Shown here in pieces: positions 9,266 to 20,042 of a stretch of DNA of 64,000 bases. The position numbers were made by a program, and so were the translations under genes. The stretch's first letter is position 1. Each line of letters starts with the position of its first letter. The notes under the pieces are model-generated. The model was not told the origin of the DNA, did not search any database, and worked only from the letters and a program-made list of their open reading frames with translations. The stretch covers positions 124,001-188,000 of the forward strand of contig NZ_PJRT01000007.1 in the NCBI RefSeq assembly GCF_002858935.1. The letters are read 5' to 3'. The DNA comes from Pantoea endophytica. GTDB lineage: Bacteria > Pseudomonadota > Gammaproteobacteria > Enterobacterales > Enterobacteriaceae.

Positions 9266-9682
9266 TTAATGCGTATCAAACCAATCTTCGAGGATAATCA
9301 CTGCGGATTGTGAATCAACCTGGCCTTTCTGCAACGCGCGAAAGCCGCCGCGTTCAAACAGATCAGCACGCGCTTCAACGGTGCTCAGGCGCTCGTCCTG
9401 CAATTCGACGCGTACGCCAAAACGACCATGCAGGCGATTGGCGAACTTACGTGCGCGCGCAGTAAGTTCCTGTTCGGTGCCATCCATATTCAGCGGCAAG
9501 CCCACCACCACATAATTGGGCTGCCACTCTTTCAGCAGCTTTTCGATCAGCTTCCAGTCCGGCGTGCCATCCTGCGCTTTTAGCGCCGTCAACGCGCGCG
9601 CGGTGCCCGTTAATTGCTGACCGACAGCAACGCCGATGCTTTTGGTGCCGAAATCGAAGCCCAGTAAAGTTTCACTGGCCAT
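9266..9682 (-). CDS. ruvX: Pre-16S rRNA nuclease / Holliday-junction resolvase-like RuvX (YqgF)
   Basis: RNase H-fold nuclease of 138 residues, the same length as in E. coli, needed for 5' maturation of 16S rRNA. The first catalytic Asp is in [14 protein letters not shown] (residues 8-21). [12 protein letters not shown] and the [11 protein letters not shown] strand carry further active-site acids. The ruvX ATG (9680-9682) overlaps the yqgE stop (9682-9684) by one base, so the two are coupled. Confidence 0.96.
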   Translation of the reverse strand: MASETLLGFDFGTKSIGVAVGQQLTGTARALTALKAQDGTPDWKLIEKLLKEWQPNYVVVGLPLNMDGTEQELTARARKFANRLHGRFGVRVELQDERLSTVEARADLFERGGFRALQKGQVDSQSAVIILEDWFDTH

Positions 9683-10245
9683 CAGGCGTGCCCTGCATCG
9701 GTGGCAATGTTGTGAATATCGACGCCCAATCCGCGTGCCGCTTCACGCCAGCGTTCCGCGATGGGCGTCTGGAACAGAATATTGGTGTTAGCGGGCGAGG
9801 TGAGCCAGGCATTCTCCAGCAACTCCTCTTCCAGCTGACCTTTCTCCCAGGCGCAATAACCCAGCGCCACCAGCACGTTATCGGGCTGTGAAGTGGTGCC
9901 GATCGCTTCCAGCACATCACGTGAGGTGGTGATTACCGTGGTGTCTGAAATACGAATGCTCGAGGAGTAAATGCGCTGCGCCGAGTGCAGTATGAAACCA
10001 CGATCTTCCGCCAGCGGACCACCGGCAAACACTGGCTTGTCCAGTTTGATGGCAGGATCGCGTTCGGATGGGCTAATTTTAAGCTTTTTAAGGATGCCTT
10101 CGACCGTCAGGTTGTCCATTGGCTTATTAACGATCAAACCCATGGCGCCATCTTCATTGTGCTCGCAGATATAGACTACCGAGCGTTTGAACAGTGGGTC
10201 CTGCAGCGACGGCATCGCAATTAGAAAATGATGCTGTAAATTCAT
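9682..10245 (-). CDS. yqgE: YqgE/AlgH family protein (UPF0301)
   Basis: 187-residue conserved protein, the same length as in E. coli, with no enzymatic function established. The N-terminus [12 protein letters not shown], the motif [21 protein letters not shown] and the FAGGPL segment are family signatures. A GTG two codons upstream (10251) keeps the frame open, but the ATG at 10245 matches the family start. It is co-transcribed with ruvX. A terminator separates it from gshB. Confidence 0.95.
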   Translation of the reverse strand: MNLQHHFLIAMPSLQDPLFKRSVVYICEHNEDGAMGLIVNKPMDNLTVEGILKKLKISPSERDPAIKLDKPVFAGGPLAEDRGFILHSAQRIYSSSIRISDTTVITTSRDVLEAIGTTSQPDNVLVALGYCAWEKGQLEEELLENAWLTSPANTNILFQTPIAERWREAARGLGVDIHNIATDAGHA

Positions 10246-10260
10246 TATCACTCGTATACC

Positions 10261-10296
10261 AAAAATAACCGGCGCAGCCGCGGCAGCGCCGGTTTT
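10261..10296. terminator. Terminator between gshB and yqgE
   Basis: Stem AACCGGCGC/GCGCCGGTT (10267-10275 with 10286-10294) with A5 at 10261-10265, which gives a U tract for the leftward gshB transcript. Confidence 0.85.
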
Positions 10297-10327
10297 GGGT
10301 GTTCACGGAGTGGAGACTCCGACGGCA

Positions 10328-11272
10328 TCAGCCCAGGCGTTTCTCAATGGCATCCATCAGCATGCCAGTGATCGATATCGGGAACGCGGCCTCGATTTCA
10401 CGTACGCAGGTTGGGCTGGTCACGTTAACTTCAGTCAGTTTATCACCGATAATATCCAGGCCGACAAAAATCAGCCCTTTGGCTTTCAGCGTTGGGCCAA
10501 CGCGACGCGCAATTTCCCAGTCACTGTCGCTCAGCGGACGCGCTTCACCACGGCCACCGGCTGCCAGATTACCGCGCGTTTCGCCGCCTTGCGGAATGCG
10601 CGCCAGGCAGTAAGGTACGGGTTCGCCATCCACCACCAACACGCGTTTGTCGCCGTCTTTGATCGCCGGCAGATAGTTCTGCGCCATGCAGAAGTACTGA
10701 CCGTGATTAGTCAGGGTTTCGGTGATCACGCCGAAGTTGGGATCGTCCTGTTTCACGCGGAAGATCGAGGCGCCGCCCATGCCGTCCAGCGGCTTAAGGA
10801 TCACGTCGCCATGCTCCTGCCAGAAGGCGCGCAGCTGCTCTTTATTACGCGTGACCAGCGTATCTGGCGTCAGGTCGGCGAACCATGCGGTATACAGCTT
10901 CTCGTTGCAGTCGCGCAGGCTCTGCGGTTTGTTGACGATCAGCGTACCTTGCTCTTCTGCGCGTTCCAGCAGGTATGTGGCATAGATAAATTCGGTGTCG
11001 AACGGCGGATCTTTACGCATCAGCACCACGTTAAGATCGGCCAGCGGGATATTCTGCTCGCTGCCAAACGTGTACCAGTTGTCGTAGTTCTGCTCAACGC
11101 TCAGCAGACGCGTGCGTGCGTAAGTCACACCGCCGCGCAGGGAGAGATCGCCCATCTCCATGTAATGAATTTCGTAACCACGGCGCTGTGCTTCCAGCAA
11201 CATGGCGAAGCTGGTGTCTTTTTTAATATTGATGGACGAAATCGGGTCCATAACGATGCCAAGCTTAATCAT
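10328..11272 (-). CDS. gshB: Glutathione synthetase GshB
   Basis: ATP-grasp ligase of 314 residues (E. coli 316) that joins gamma-glutamylcysteine and glycine in the last step of glutathione synthesis. The N-terminus KLGIVMDPISSINIKKDTSF is diagnostic. The ATP-grasp core shows VILKPLDGMGGASIFRV, the NYLPAIKDGDKRVLVVDGE strand, and the Mg-binding FVGLDIIGDKLTEVNVTSP near the C-terminus. It lies 77 bases downstream of rsmE on the same strand, as in E. coli. Confidence 0.98.
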   Translation of the reverse strand: MIKLGIVMDPISSINIKKDTSFAMLLEAQRRGYEIHYMEMGDLSLRGGVTYARTRLLSVEQNYDNWYTFGSEQNIPLADLNVVLMRKDPPFDTEFIYATYLLERAEEQGTLIVNKPQSLRDCNEKLYTAWFADLTPDTLVTRNKEQLRAFWQEHGDVILKPLDGMGGASIFRVKQDDPNFGVITETLTNHGQYFCMAQNYLPAIKDGDKRVLVVDGEPVPYCLARIPQGGETRGNLAAGGRGEARPLSDSDWEIARRVGPTLKAKGLIFVGLDIIGDKLTEVNVTSPTCVREIEAAFPISITGMLMDAIEKRLG

Positions 11273-11349
11273 TATTCTCTCCTAAATGGGGAAGCATTTA
11301 CCCCGAAAGCGTTGTGCTGTGAAGTTACGTTCGAACCCGAAAGTATCGC

Positions 11350-12081
11350 TTAACCGAGGTCACCAAACCTCACCTGAAGTGCCGTAATGGCGGTGAGTGC
11401 GGTGGTTTCGGTGCGCAACACGCGGGGTCCAAGCAGAATATCGGTAAAACCCTGCTGCGCGGTCATGGCAATTTCCTCGGCGGTTAAGCCACCTTCCGGC
11501 CCAATCAGCAAGCGCAGGCGCTCTACCGGCTGCGGCAGCGTGTTGATGCTGTGGCTGGCGCGCGGATGCAAATTGAGCTTCAAACCGTCTTCGGCTTCCG
11601 CGCACCAGGCTTGCAATGTCATCGGCTCGCGAATTTCCGGCACACGATTACGGCCGCACTGTTCACAGGCGGCAATCGCGATTTTCTGCCATTGCTGAAT
11701 TTTTTTTGCCAGCCGCTCGGCATCCAGCTTTACGCCGCAGCGTTCAGAAAACAAGGGCGTAATCACATTCACGCCAAGTTCGATCGATTTCTGGATAGTG
11801 AATTCCATTTTTTCACCGCGCGACATCACCTGACCGAGATGTAAATGCAGCGGGGATTCACGGTCATCAGCCTGGCTGGCAAGGACCCTTACTTTTACAC
11901 GCTTTTTATCAGCCTGGGTGATTTCGGCGCTAAAAGTCAGATTACTGCCATCAAACAGCTCAATTTGCTGACCGGCCGTCATGCGCAGCACGCGTCCAAC
12001 ATGGTTAGCGGCATCTTCATCGAGGAAGACTTCACTGTTAACTTCGAGAGATTCGGGATGATAAATGCGAGGTATACGCAT
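11350..12081 (-). CDS. rsmE: 16S rRNA m3U1498 methyltransferase RsmE
   Basis: 243-residue SPOUT methyltransferase that modifies U1498 of 16S rRNA using SAM. It has an N-terminal PUA-like domain ([12 protein letters not shown]), then a trefoil-knot catalytic domain with [19 protein letters not shown]. The SAM-binding knot shows [14 protein letters not shown] and [18 protein letters not shown] at the C-terminus. Length and motifs match E. coli. Confidence 0.97.
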   Translation of the reverse strand: MRIPRIYHPESLEVNSEVFLDEDAANHVGRVLRMTAGQQIELFDGSNLTFSAEITQADKKRVKVRVLASQADDRESPLHLHLGQVMSRGEKMEFTIQKSIELGVNVITPLFSERCGVKLDAERLAKKIQQWQKIAIAACEQCGRNRVPEIREPMTLQAWCAEAEDGLKLNLHPRASHSINTLPQPVERLRLLIGPEGGLTAEEIAMTAQQGFTDILLGPRVLRTETTALTAITALQVRFGDLG

Positions 12082-12154
12082 GCGGTTCCTGCCAGCGTTA
12101 TGCCGTGTCAGCGGACACGGCGCAATCGAAAAAAGCTAGTGTAGGGTAGCGCTT

Positions 12155-12862
12155 TTAGCGCTGGCAAGCCTGCTGTACGTAGGAATTGTGATTTCCCTGC
12201 ACTTTGGCGATGCGATTGTCGCGCTCACACTCCCAGCTCGTCACCGGATATTGCTTATCCCACACGGTAAACAGCTGGGTTTGCTGACGCGACAGGCGCA
12301 GGTGATATTGGTCGCGCATATAGAAGTAAGTGCGGGCAATGGCGCCACGCGCACGCTCCGGCGGCTGCGCCAGTTTCTGCTTAAAATCGACCTTCATGCT
12401 GCATTGACCGTATTGCTGTTCGCCGCCGTTCCATTGGCTGTACTGAAAATTATTGCGGTCGCCGTTCACTTCACCAATCGCCGGCTGCAGGTTATGCAGA
12501 TCGCTCTCGATGCGGCGGTAATCGGCATCTTTGCTGCAGCTTTTGCGGCCGCCGTTTTGCCAGCACTGACGCTGATGGCCGAACTCCCACGCGGGCATCA
12601 CATGTTCCCACTCAATGCGTTCGGCGCGATTGGCGTTCTTACGCACGCTGTAGCCGCAACTGCTTAGATCCGGTACGCCCTTTTTGCCGTGCCAGCTGAT
12701 TTTGCAGCCGCAGTAAAAGTCGGCGGGCGCATCTGCGTTGATCTGCGCGGCATAGGCTTTGGCCTGACTAAAATTGTTTTGATGATAGTGAGTGAAACTG
12801 AGGCTGTAAGCGCTAAGCGGGGCAACTAACAAGGTAAGTAACAGCAACGTTTTGCGAGACAT
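12155..12862 (-). CDS. endA: Periplasmic endonuclease I (EndA)
   Basis: 235-residue non-specific DNase, the same length as E. coli EndA. A clear signal peptide ([20 protein letters not shown]) exports it to the periplasm. The His-metal nuclease core has [16 protein letters not shown], followed by the Asn-containing [18 protein letters not shown] segment. Eight cysteines in the mature part suggest the disulphide-stabilised fold of the family. It is followed downstream by rsmE on the same strand. Confidence 0.96.
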   Translation of the reverse strand: MSRKTLLLLTLLVAPLSAYSLSFTHYHQNNFSQAKAYAAQINADAPADFYCGCKISWHGKKGVPDLSSCGYSVRKNANRAERIEWEHVMPAWEFGHQRQCWQNGGRKSCSKDADYRRIESDLHNLQPAIGEVNGDRNNFQYSQWNGGEQQYGQCSMKVDFKQKLAQPPERARGAIARTYFYMRDQYHLRLSRQQTQLFTVWDKQYPVTSWECERDNRIAKVQGNHNSYVQQACQR

Positions 12863-12950
12863 ATTCCAAAAATTAACCTGGTCCTGAAAAAGGGCGGCAG
12901 GGTAACAGAATGATGACGCACGGGATATGAGATTAGGCTAGGTTGCTGAA

Positions 12951-13463
12951 CTAATTCGATAAAAACTCACCGGGTTGCAGCAGGGATTTGCAGTGCACAC
13001 AGCGATATTCGCTTTCTCCGCGCAGCACGCGATTATGGCGCCGTACGGTGAGCTGATGCTGCTGACAGCGGCAGCGATAGGGGAAGGTGTTGCTGCGCAC
13101 CGAGGCGATTTCAAACTGGTGGGTGCGGCGCGCAGGCACGCCAAGCACGCTCTCCATCATCCATTTCCACTCTTTGCCGTGCGGCGGCACGCGGCCAAAG
13201 GTTTTCCACACCAGCAGATGCGCCAGTTCGTGCGGCACCACTTCATCAACGAATGCCTGCTGATTCTCCAGCAGCAGCACCGGATTGATGCGGATTTCCC
13301 ACTTCTCCAGCCATGCGGTGCCCGCAGCGGTGCCGCGCTGCTGATAAACCAGCGAGGGCTCATCAAAGCGGCGTTCCAGCTTCTCGTTGGCCAGCTGTAA
13401 ATAGTGGCGCAGCGAGCGCATAACGGCTTGTTGTAAGGCGATGGGAAGGCGCGGTGTTTTCAT
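12951..13463 (-). CDS. sprT: SprT family zinc metalloprotease-like protein
   Basis: 170 residues (E. coli SprT 165). The zinc-metalloprotease helix motif [13 protein letters not shown] contains HExxH, and the C-terminal zinc ribbon shows YRCRC and YRCVHC pairs. The family is related to eukaryotic Spartan DNA-protein crosslink proteases. The bacterial role is uncertain. The frame is open to 13532, but the ATG at 13463 gives the E. coli-like [16 protein letters not shown] start. The 23 upstream codons overlap the galP terminator hairpin and are unlikely to be translated. No clear SD is seen. Confidence 0.93.
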   Translation of the reverse strand: MKTPRLPIALQQAVMRSLRHYLQLANEKLERRFDEPSLVYQQRGTAAGTAWLEKWEIRINPVLLLENQQAFVDEVVPHELAHLLVWKTFGRVPPHGKEWKWMMESVLGVPARRTHQFEIASVRSNTFPYRCRCQQHQLTVRRHNRVLRGESEYRCVHCKSLLQPGEFLSN

Positions 13464-13501
13464 GGGGGGCAGCATAAAAGGTTGCCGGAACGATCTCAAA
13501 T

Positions 13502-13528
13502 AAAAAGGGCTGCCAATTGGCAGCCCTT
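13502..13528 (-). terminator. Rho-independent terminator of galP
   Basis: Perfect 10-bp stem AAGGGCTGCC/GGCAGCCCTT (13505-13514 with 13519-13528), AATT loop, and A5 at 13502-13506 giving the U tract on the minus-strand transcript. Confidence 0.92.
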
Positions 13529-13545
13529 GCATTCGCTCATCGGGA

Positions 13546-14940
13546 TTACTTCTGACCGATATCGCGCAGCTTTTTGCCGGACATCAGGTTGCGCTCGATG
13601 TGCTCCAACGAAACGTTTTTGGTCTCTGGAATCAGCGCCAGCGTCAGCAGAATGAAGAACACGTTCAGACCGGCGTAAACCCAGAAGGTTGGCGCGTTGC
13701 CCAGCGTATTCAGCATGGTCAGGAAGGTCGCACCGACAATCATGTTGGCAATCCAGTTGGTCGCGGTGGACACCGTGATACCGAAGTCGCGGCCTTTCAG
13801 CGGCTGAATCTCGGAACACAGTACCCAAATCAGCGGGCCAGCAGACATCGCAAAACCAATGATGAACATCAGCAGCATCGCCACCGCGAAGTATTGCGCT
13901 TCTTGAGAATGGATGCCGATGTGCAGCATGGTGCCGAGAATGCCCATACCCAGTGCCATCACCAGGAAGCCCAGCAGCAGCGTAGGTTTACGGCCCCAGC
14001 GATCCACCAAACCGATAGCAATAAAGGTCGCCAACACGTTCACCAGACCAACAATCACCGTGCCCCACATTTGCTGCGTGGTGTTGGCAAAGCCAGCGAT
14101 TTCGAAGATCTTCGGTGCGTAGTACATGATGACGTTCATGCCAGTGAACTGCTGCATCACCTGCAACAGCACGCCAAGGAACACTGCGCGGCGGAAGTTG
14201 CTGTTGCTCTGGAACAGCTGCCAGCCCGACTGTTTAATTTTCAGGCTTTCACGGATTTCATCCAGTTCACGTTTTGCTTGTTCGCTGGTATCACGCAGGC
14301 GCGATAACACGCGCTCAGCACTGCGGAAGTCACCTTTAGCCGCCAGCCAGCGTGGGCTGTTGGGCAGGAAGAAGACGCCAATCAGCAGCAGTACCGCAGG
14401 AATAGTGATGATGCCCAGCATCCAGCGCCATGCGCCAGCGTCGCTGAACGCGGTATCCGAGAGATACGCTGCCAGAATACCGATGGTGATCATCAGCTGA
14501 TACAGCGAAATCATACTGCCGCGAATCTTCTCTGGTGCGATTTCCGAGAGATACAGCGGCGCGGTGTAAGAGGCAACACCCACGGCCAGGCCAAGCACCA
14601 CACGCGCGGCGATCAGCATTTCCGGGCTGGTTGCACCCGCAGACCACAGTGAACCGATAACGAAAAGAATCGCACCGGCCATCAGGCTCTTTTTACGACC
14701 CAGACGCGATGACATCCAGCCGCTGCCCACCGCACCGACTGCAGCACCAAACATCATTGAGCTGACGATCCACTCTTGCTGGTGGGCAGTGACGTTAAAA
14801 TCTTTCGCGATGAAAGGCAGAGCACCGGCGATAACACCGATATCCAGACCAAACAGCAAGCCGGCCAGCGCCGCTAAGAAGCAGACAAACAAGGTCATGA
14901 CCTTATTTGAAGTTCTGCTCTTGTGATTATTACCAGGCAT
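13546..14940 (-). CDS. galP: Galactose-proton symporter GalP
   Basis: 464-residue MFS sugar-porter, the same length as E. coli GalP, with twelve hydrophobic helices. Sugar-porter signatures are present: [14 protein letters not shown] after TM2, [30 protein letters not shown], the [14 protein letters not shown] segment in TM7, DRWGRKPTL, and the C-terminal [12 protein letters not shown]. It imports galactose (and glucose) with protons. The upstream region has a perfect GalR/GalS-type operator and a CRP site, matching the known control of galP. Confidence 0.96.
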   Translation of the reverse strand: MPGNNHKSRTSNKVMTLFVCFLAALAGLLFGLDIGVIAGALPFIAKDFNVTAHQQEWIVSSMMFGAAVGAVGSGWMSSRLGRKKSLMAGAILFVIGSLWSAGATSPEMLIAARVVLGLAVGVASYTAPLYLSEIAPEKIRGSMISLYQLMITIGILAAYLSDTAFSDAGAWRWMLGIITIPAVLLLIGVFFLPNSPRWLAAKGDFRSAERVLSRLRDTSEQAKRELDEIRESLKIKQSGWQLFQSNSNFRRAVFLGVLLQVMQQFTGMNVIMYYAPKIFEIAGFANTTQQMWGTVIVGLVNVLATFIAIGLVDRWGRKPTLLLGFLVMALGMGILGTMLHIGIHSQEAQYFAVAMLLMFIIGFAMSAGPLIWVLCSEIQPLKGRDFGITVSTATNWIANMIVGATFLTMLNTLGNAPTFWVYAGLNVFFILLTLALIPETKNVSLEHIERNLMSGKKLRDIGQK

Positions 14941-15003
14941 GAAGCCTCCAAAGTTTATCCATCGTTGTTGTTATCAATGTTATGAAACCTGTCGGCGGAA
15001 AAA

Positions 15004-15019
15004 AGTGAGTAAGATCACA
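15004..15019. promoter_or_regulatory. Candidate CRP-cAMP site upstream of galP
   Basis: AGTGA-N6-TCACA at 15004-15019 differs from the TGTGA-N6-TCACA consensus by one base. It is located 64 bases upstream of the galP start and next to the Gal operator. Confidence 0.65.
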
Positions 15020-15022
15020 CCA

Positions 15023-15038
15023 GTGTAATCGGTTACAC
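15023..15038. promoter_or_regulatory. GalR/GalS operator of galP
   Basis: GTGTAATCGGTTACAC is a full match to the 16-base Gal operator pattern GTGNAANCGNTTNCAC. It lies 83-98 bases upstream of the galP ATG. The sequence supports GalR/GalS repression. The response to galactose is inferred from the family. Confidence 0.85.
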
Positions 15039-15307
15039 ACGCTGAAACCCTGCAATCCAGCATTTTCCGCCCGAAATAGTTACGTAACCAGTAAGGTATA
15101 GCACCCTTTAAGTTTCTGACATCGCACTAAATACCGGCTATCAGACGACGCTGAAAATAACGCATTTTCAGAGTAATAACTACGCTGAAAAATCTCTAAA
15201 TTGCCGATTGATAAAGGATTTCAAAATGTAATCGTTATCACTAAGTTGTAAGCGAGGTGAAAGAAGTGTAGACGGCGGAGAAAAATGTGCCTGACGATGC
15301 AAAGGCA

Positions 15308-15335
15308 TAAAAAAAAGCCCGCCAAAAGCGAGCTT
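15308..15335 (-). terminator. Terminator of metK
   Basis: On the minus strand the stem AAGCTCGC/GCGGGCTT (15315-15322 with 15328-15335, one G-T pair) is followed by a U run from the A tract at 15309-15316. Confidence 0.75.
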
Positions 15336-15357
15336 CGAAGTCAAATTGTGCAGTGTC

Positions 15358-15390
15358 GCCCTCTCCCGTGGGAGAGGGCCGGGCGAGGGC
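15358..15390. repeat. Intergenic palindrome of the CCCTCTCCC family
   Basis: CCCTCTCCC-GT-GGGAGAGGG (15359-15378) is followed by a C/G-rich flank (GGGCGAGGGC). This is the pattern of a common dispersed intergenic repeat of enterobacteria. It lies between the metK stop and the metK terminator. The rest of the galP-metK gap (15039-15304) shows no gene that I can support. Confidence 0.6.
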
Positions 15391-15411
15391 ATCAGCCCGC
15401 AGAGTAGTCTA

Positions 15412-16566
<1,155 letters not shown>

Positions 16567-16690
16567 TCTGTTCTTTACCTTAAAAATGGTTTGAATACGA
16601 CTGCATAGCGTAAGCGGGATCAGACCGACTCGACGCCCCTTCAGGCAAAGCCGCAAGCAGTGGCAGCGAGAGCATTAACTCACACCGCCT

Positions 16691-16730
16691 GGATGTTAAT
16701 CAGTTTAGATGGAAAACCATCTGGACGGCT
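16691..16730 (-). promoter_or_regulatory. Candidate MetJ met-box array for metK
   Basis: Read on the minus strand, five consecutive 8-mers (AGCCGTCC, AGATGGTT, TTCCATCT, AAACTGAT, TAACATCC) resemble tandem degenerate copies of the met box AGACGTCT. The first and last are the best matches. Position 125-165 bases upstream of metK fits the known MetJ target in E. coli. The match is visual and not scored. Confidence 0.5.
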
Positions 16731-17003
16731 ATTCTAGGTTACTCAGTGAGCACTTTTCCAGTGCTTTTTCCGATCCCGCATTTTCCGCAACATCCTAAGT
16801 GGAATCATTTCCTGACACCGCGCGCAGTTACTGACAAAGATTTTGCAATTTACCCCGCGTGGCTGTATAAAACGCCGCTGCTGTCGACCACAGCCGCAAA
16901 GGATGACGCCGCCGTGCGTCGCGCCGTCAGATGCCATTTAATCTGACCTTCACCCAAGCCGTTTCTCGCATGCTTTAAGCAGGCGATGGAGGTGATTAAA
17001 GTA

Positions 17004-17132
17004 ATGAACCACTCTTTCTTTCGCTTTGGTTCACTGCGCTGTTCCGGCGCGCTGGCACTCCTTTCACACTCCAAAACCGTTCTTTTCTCTTATCGACGTT
17101 GTGTTCATTCTCCCGACACGCGCGCCGGTTAA
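17004..17132 (+). CDS. Possible small protein or leader peptide upstream of speA (42 aa)
   Basis: ATG-initiated ORF of 42 codons (MNHSFFRFGSLRCSGAL start, RCVHSPDTRAG end) in the 782-base metK-speA gap. It is preceded at 16988-16996 by GGAGGTGAT, a nine-base perfect complement of the 16S anti-Shine-Dalgarno, spaced 7 bases from the ATG. It contains five arginine codons including a CGA-CGT pair, and it ends 216 bases before speA. I do not recognise the peptide, and it is not the E. coli YqgB sequence. It could be a regulatory uORF for arginine decarboxylase, a free small protein, or chance. The rest of the gap (16731-16987 and 17133-17336) holds no other gene I can support. Confidence 0.4.
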   Translation: MNHSFFRFGSLRCSGALALLSHSKTVLFSYRRCVHSPDTRAG

Positions 17133-17348
17133 CATTTCTCTGCATCTATTACTCTATTTCGCTGTCTACTGACCGTGGAAGTCTCAGGCTATTTGCCCCG
17201 ACTTTGGCGCGGTGTTTTACACTTAGAGTCAGCATTGCACAGTGCAACCTTACAGAGGCAGCAAGCAGGATGAGGCAATTTTTACCTGGCGCCACCATGA
17301 CAAAACTCGGTAACAAATTCATATTTCAACGGAAAATTGAGGTTCGCG

Positions 17349-19328
17349 ATGTCTGACGACATGAAGAATATCAAGGGTTCGTCAGCTGGCGAACAAGGTG
17401 TACTCCGCTCCATGCAGGAGGTGGCGATGAACGATCAGGAAGCGAGCAGAATGCTGCGTACCTACAACATTGCCTGGTGGGGAAACAACTATTACGACGT
17501 CAACGAGCTGGGGCACATCAGCGTGTGTCCCGATCCGGATCAGCCGGAAGTGCGCGTTGACTTAGCGAAGCTGGTGAAAGAGCGCGAAGCCGACGGTCAA
17601 CGTCTGCCGGCGCTGTTCTGCTTCCCGCAGATTCTCCAGCATCGTCTGCGTTCGATTAATGCCGCCTTCAAACGCGCGCGTGAATCTTACGGCTATAAAG
17701 GTGACTACTTCCTGGTTTACCCAATCAAGGTGAATCAGCATAAGCGCGTGATTGAGTCGCTGGTCAACTCTGGCGAACCGCTGGGCTTGGAAGCCGGTTC
17801 GAAAGCCGAGCTGATGGCTGTGCTGGCCCACGCCGGCAAAACCCGTTCGGTGATTGTCTGCAACGGCTATAAAGACCGCGAATACATTCGTCTGGCGCTG
17901 ATCGGTGAAAAGCTCGGCCACAAAGTCTATCTGGTGATCGAGAAGATGACCGAAGTGCGTCTGGTGCTGGAAGAGGCCGAGCGTCTGAATGTGATTCCGC
18001 GTCTTGGTATCCGTGCGCGTCTGGCGTCGCAGGGCTCAGGCAAGTGGCAGTCGAGCGGCGGTGAGAAATCGAAGTTTGGCCTGGCGGCATCGCAGGTGTT
18101 GCAGCTGGTCGATATCATGCGCAAAGCGGGCCGTCTCGATAGCCTGCAACTGCTGCACTTCCATCTCGGTTCGCAGATGTCCAACATCCGCGACATCGCG
18201 ACCGGCGTGCGTGAGTCGGCGCGTTTCTACGTGGAGCTGGCGAAGCTGGGCGTTAACATCAAATGCTTCGATGTGGGCGGCGGTTTGGGCGTGGATTATG
18301 AAGGAACCCGCTCGCAGTCAGATTGCTCGGTCAACTACGGTCTGAACGAATACGCCAACAACGTGATTTGGGCGATTGGCGATGCCTGTGAAGAGAACGG
18401 GCTGGAGCATCCAACCGTGATCACCGAGTCAGGGCGTGCGGTGACGGCACACCACACCGTGCTGGTGTCCAACATCATTGGTGTTGAGCGTAACGAGTTC
18501 AGCACGCCGGTGGCACCGGATGCCGATTCACCGCGTCCGATTCAGAGCCTGTGGGATACGTGGCAGGAGATGCACGAACCCGACGTGCGTCGTTCGCTGC
18601 GCGAATGGCTGCACGATAGCCAAATGGATCTGTTCGACATCCATACCGGTTATTCATCAGGCACCTACGATCTCGGCCAGCGCGCCTGGGCAGAGCAGCT
18701 TTATCTGAGCATCTGCCACTACATTCAGCAGCATCTCGATCCCAGCAACCGCGCGCATCGCCCGATCATTGATGAGCTGCAGGAGCGGATGGCGGATAAG
18801 ATTTACGTCAACTTCTCGCTGTTCCAGTCAATGCCGGATGCGTGGGGCATCGATCAGCTGTTCCCGGTGCTGCCGCTGGAAGGGCTGAATAAAATGCCGA
18901 AGCGTCGTGCGGTGTTGCTCGACATCACCTGTGACTCCGATGGCACCATCGATCACTACGTCGATGGCGATGGCATTGCCACCACCATGCCGATGCCGGA
19001 ATACGACATCGACAATCCGCCGATGCTCGGCTTCTTTATGGTGGGCGCGTATCAGGAAATTCTCGGCAACATGCATAACCTGTTCGGTGATACCGAAGCG
19101 GTTGATGTGTTTGCGTTCCCGGATGGCAGCGTGGAAGTTCAGCTGTCGGATGAGGGCGATACCGTAGCGGATATGCTTGAGTACGTGCAGCTAAATCCTA
19201 ACGATTTGATGACGCTGTTCCGCGATCAGGTAACGCAACAAACGGATATAGATGAAGAGCTGCGCGCGCAGTTCTTGTCTGAATTCGAGAGTGGCTTGTA
19301 CGGTTATACCTATTTAGAAGATGAATAA
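17349..19328 (+). CDS. speA: Biosynthetic arginine decarboxylase SpeA
   Basis: 659 residues (E. coli 658). This PLP-dependent fold-III decarboxylase converts arginine to agmatine, the substrate of SpeB. The PLP lysine is in [31 protein letters not shown] and [17 protein letters not shown] bind cofactor and substrate. [13 protein letters not shown] carries the C-terminal barrel active-site residues. The frame starts at 17337, but the ATG at 17349 gives the family N-terminus ([10 protein letters not shown]). In E. coli speB follows directly. Here an accessory island of about 36.6 kb intervenes. Confidence 0.98.
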   Translation: MSDDMKNIKGSSAGEQGVLRSMQEVAMNDQEASRMLRTYNIAWWGNNYYDVNELGHISVCPDPDQPEVRVDLAKLVKEREADGQRLPALFCFPQILQHRLRSINAAFKRARESYGYKGDYFLVYPIKVNQHKRVIESLVNSGEPLGLEAGSKAELMAVLAHAGKTRSVIVCNGYKDREYIRLALIGEKLGHKVYLVIEKMTEVRLVLEEAERLNVIPRLGIRARLASQGSGKWQSSGGEKSKFGLAASQVLQLVDIMRKAGRLDSLQLLHFHLGSQMSNIRDIATGVRESARFYVELAKLGVNIKCFDVGGGLGVDYEGTRSQSDCSVNYGLNEYANNVIWAIGDACEENGLEHPTVITESGRAVTAHHTVLVSNIIGVERNEFSTPVAPDADSPRPIQSLWDTWQEMHEPDVRRSLREWLHDSQMDLFDIHTGYSSGTYDLGQRAWAEQLYLSICHYIQQHLDPSNRAHRPIIDELQERMADKIYVNFSLFQSMPDAWGIDQLFPVLPLEGLNKMPKRRAVLLDITCDSDGTIDHYVDGDGIATTMPMPEYDIDNPPMLGFFMVGAYQEILGNMHNLFGDTEAVDVFAFPDGSVEVQLSDEGDTVADMLEYVQLNPNDLMTLFRDQVTQQTDIDEELRAQFLSEFESGLYGYTYLEDE

Positions 19329-19341
19329 TTAATTGCTCTCA

Positions 19342-19367
19342 AACCGAGCTCGCAAGGGCTCGGTTTT
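19342..19367 (+). terminator. Terminator of speA; left edge of the island
   Basis: Stem AACCGAGC/GCTCGGTT (19342-19349 with 19358-19365) followed by a short T run. It marks the last backbone feature before the accessory island. Confidence 0.85.
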
Positions 19368-20042
19368 CGCTTTTCCTGCTATATCCGCGCCTGGCAACAA
19401 TAATTTAATTTGATTTGTGAAGACGATCACCTTTGGCTTATTTGTAACCCGCCACGTAAATCCCACATTTACCTCCCCAAATGCTATCTCCTTCTTTTCT
19501 CTAATAAAGCGAGTCGGCAACGCTGATTATTTTCTTAATATCCTTACCTTACTTACTGATTCATCTTCGATTAAGCAGTTATTCTGTTATGTATTCTTTG
19601 CAATACATAATAAAAATTTAAACATTAAGGTTTTAATAGTCACCATAGAAATTAGTGGTTATTGGCGCTTTTTGGAAGCATAGATGCCAGATAAAACATT
19701 TTGCAATTTGAGTTAAGGAGAGCTATTAAATCGTGCAGAATCTTTTTTTATCGTTATTTTTCAATTCGATAAGGTTTTTACAGATCTCTTAAAGTAAACG
19801 ATAAGTTAAATTATATTAAGAATTTTCTGAGCTTTTGTGAATTTTAGAGAAACTTACTTACGTTATTGATTGATTTAAACGATTGAAGTTACCTAAAGTG
19901 TTTACTGAAATCTATTTCTCAAAGTGTAAGTAGTACGTTAACCTTCAGTTAAGACATTAAGTTTTATCAATGTTTACCTTACTTCTTACATGAGAAATCC
20001 TGACAGTTTAAGGCTATCAGGCAGTTGCAGTAAGGATGTGAA
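19368..20042. other. AT-rich non-coding leader between speA and the EAL gene
   Basis: About 675 bases with no supportable gene. Composition shifts visibly to AT-rich, with many TTA/TAA runs. The tail (19855-20010) repeats short motifs related to CTTAC/GTAAG (ACTTACTTACGT, GTAAGTAGTACG, CCTTACTTCTTAC), which could be regulator sites. It probably carries the promoter of the EAL gene. An 88-codon frame at 19417-19683 lacks an SD and coding character. Confidence 0.5.

Noticed and set aside
15180..15392. 70-codon minus-strand frame in the galP-metK gap
   Set aside because: It runs through the CCCTCTCCC repeat and the metK terminator, both non-coding elements.
16746..16946. 66-codon frame beginning with GTG in the metK-speA gap
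   Set aside because: No SD at the GTG, no recognised sequence, and it overlaps the probable metK promoter region.
19417..19683. 88-codon frame in the speA-EAL gap
   Set aside because: No SD, AT-rich random-looking composition (runs of Phe, Leu, Ile) and no recognisable motif.
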